From the NCBI RefSeq assembly GCF_002355155.1, contig NZ_AP017369.1, positions 1,550,001 through 1,614,000 on the forward strand: a DNA stretch of 64,000 bases, given 5' to 3'. Origin of the DNA: Corynebacterium suranareeae. GTDB lineage: Bacteria > Actinomycetota > Actinomycetes > Mycobacteriales > Mycobacteriaceae. Of this stretch, positions 63,553-64,000 are shown piece by piece. The position numbers and the translations under genes are program-made. Numbering within the stretch: the stretch's first letter is position 1; each line of letters begins with the position of its first letter. The notes under the pieces are model-generated. The model had not been told where the DNA came from. It searched no databases and saw only the letters and a program-made list of their open reading frames with translations.

Positions 63553-64000
63553 TTATCGAAAATCGCCGGCCGAGAAGGACTCTTCTAACTCCTCGAGCGA
63601 TTTGTCCGAAGTATTTGGAAGGGTTTTCCAGAGGAAGAGGATTAGGAGTGCATTGGCCACAGCGAAGATTCCGAACATTCCTTGAAGCCCTGCTATGTCT
63701 ACAACAATGGGGAAAGCTAAGGTGATTCCAGCATTGACGATCCACATGCAAAACACTGAAATCCCCATGCCGAGGCCCCTGAGATGAAGGGGGAACATTT
63801 CTGACAGCGCAACCCAAATCGGAGCATTCAAACACAGTTGCACGAAAAACATGAATGTAACGAAAAGCGCCAACATTATCCACGCACGCGCCACGGAAGC
63901 ATCCATCGTCAATGCGACGATCAGAATCGTAGTGTGAACCAACGTCACCATGATGAACCCAAAAATGATGAGTTTCCTTCGCGACACCATGTCGATGAAC
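63553..64000 (-). CDS. MFS sugar-porter transporter (5' part beyond window)
   Basis: The visible 148 codons are the C-terminal third of a sugar porter: FIDMVSRRKLIIFGF opens with the loop motif, APIWVALSEMFPLHLRGLGMGISVF is the PESPR-like region of TM10/loop, and VVDIAGLQGMFGIFAVANALLILFLWKTLPNT is the final TM with its cytoplasmic tail. The frame continues past position 64000, so the real start is outside the window. The substrate (a sugar or polyol) cannot be told from this part. Confidence 0.85.
   Translation of the reverse strand, partial: FIDMVSRRKLIIFGFIMVTLVHTTILIVALTMDASVARAWIMLALFVTFMFFVQLCLNAPIWVALSEMFPLHLRGLGMGISVFCMWIVNAGITLAFPIVVDIAGLQGMFGIFAVANALLILFLWKTLPNTSDKSLEELEESFSAGDFR

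Overview
The window is a 64 kb stretch of an actinobacterial chromosome that I recognise as Corynebacterium glutamicum or a very close relative. Evidence from gene content and order: rpsA, ptsG, coaE, the uriR-rbsK1-uriT-uriH uridine operon, uvrB, the qorR/qor2 pair, uvrA, infC-rpmI-rplT, ugpAEBC, pheST, argCJBDFR-argG-argH and tyrS. QorR carries its Cys17 and several starts look leaderless. This identification rests on remembered gene order, not on a database search. There are no rRNA or tRNA genes, no complete IS element and no CRISPR array that I can see.

Layout. 1-6.4 kb: end of a methyltransferase gene, rpsA, the glucose PTS permease ptsG, coaE and a small membrane protein. 6.6-11 kb (minus strand): uridine operon uriR-rbsK1-uriT-uriH, in which the ribokinase gene is a pseudogene with three frameshifts and two internal stops. 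11.4-18.3 kb: a six-gene island of glycosyltransferases plus a WcbI-like protein, arranged as two divergent operons from a 58-bp AT-rich promoter region; this is the most obviously accessory part of the window. 18.9-33 kb: uvrB, uspA, qorR/qor2, a HelD-like helicase, a DoxX-like protein, an MBL hydrolase, uvrA with a LexA-like box, and a large DUF2339-like membrane protein. 33-34.4 kb: infC-rpmI-rplT; infC probably starts at an AUC codon. 34.9-42 kb: a DUF6508-like small protein, the glycerol-3-phosphate ABC importer ugpAEBC, a glycerophosphodiester phosphodiesterase and an rRNA 2'-O-methyltransferase. 41.6-49 kb: pheST, then an SGNH hydrolase/acyltransferase-3/lipoprotein cluster. 49-58 kb: the full arginine pathway. 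58-64 kb: a three-gene solute-binding-like/vWA/XpaC-like operon, a Trm112-like protein, tyrS, a second universal stress protein and the end of a sugar-porter gene.

How the genes work together. Glucose uptake (ptsG), uridine salvage (uriT imports, uriH cleaves, the ribose branch is broken here), glycerol-3-phosphate scavenging (ugp plus phosphodiesterase), arginine synthesis under ArgR, and excision repair (uvrA/uvrB) are the recognisable pathways. The less understood parts are the glycosyltransferase island, the envelope acylation cluster and the SBP-vWA-XpaC operon.

Non-coding features worth attention: a family of paired 60-bp palindromes with ACCAAAC/GTTTGGT ends at three intergenic sites, each accompanied by a second conserved block; short tandem duplications that span stop codons at three genes; a 132-bp GACTTC-type inverted repeat upstream of argC; and a six-codon upstream ORF overlapping argG by ATGA, with its ribosome binding site in a hairpin.
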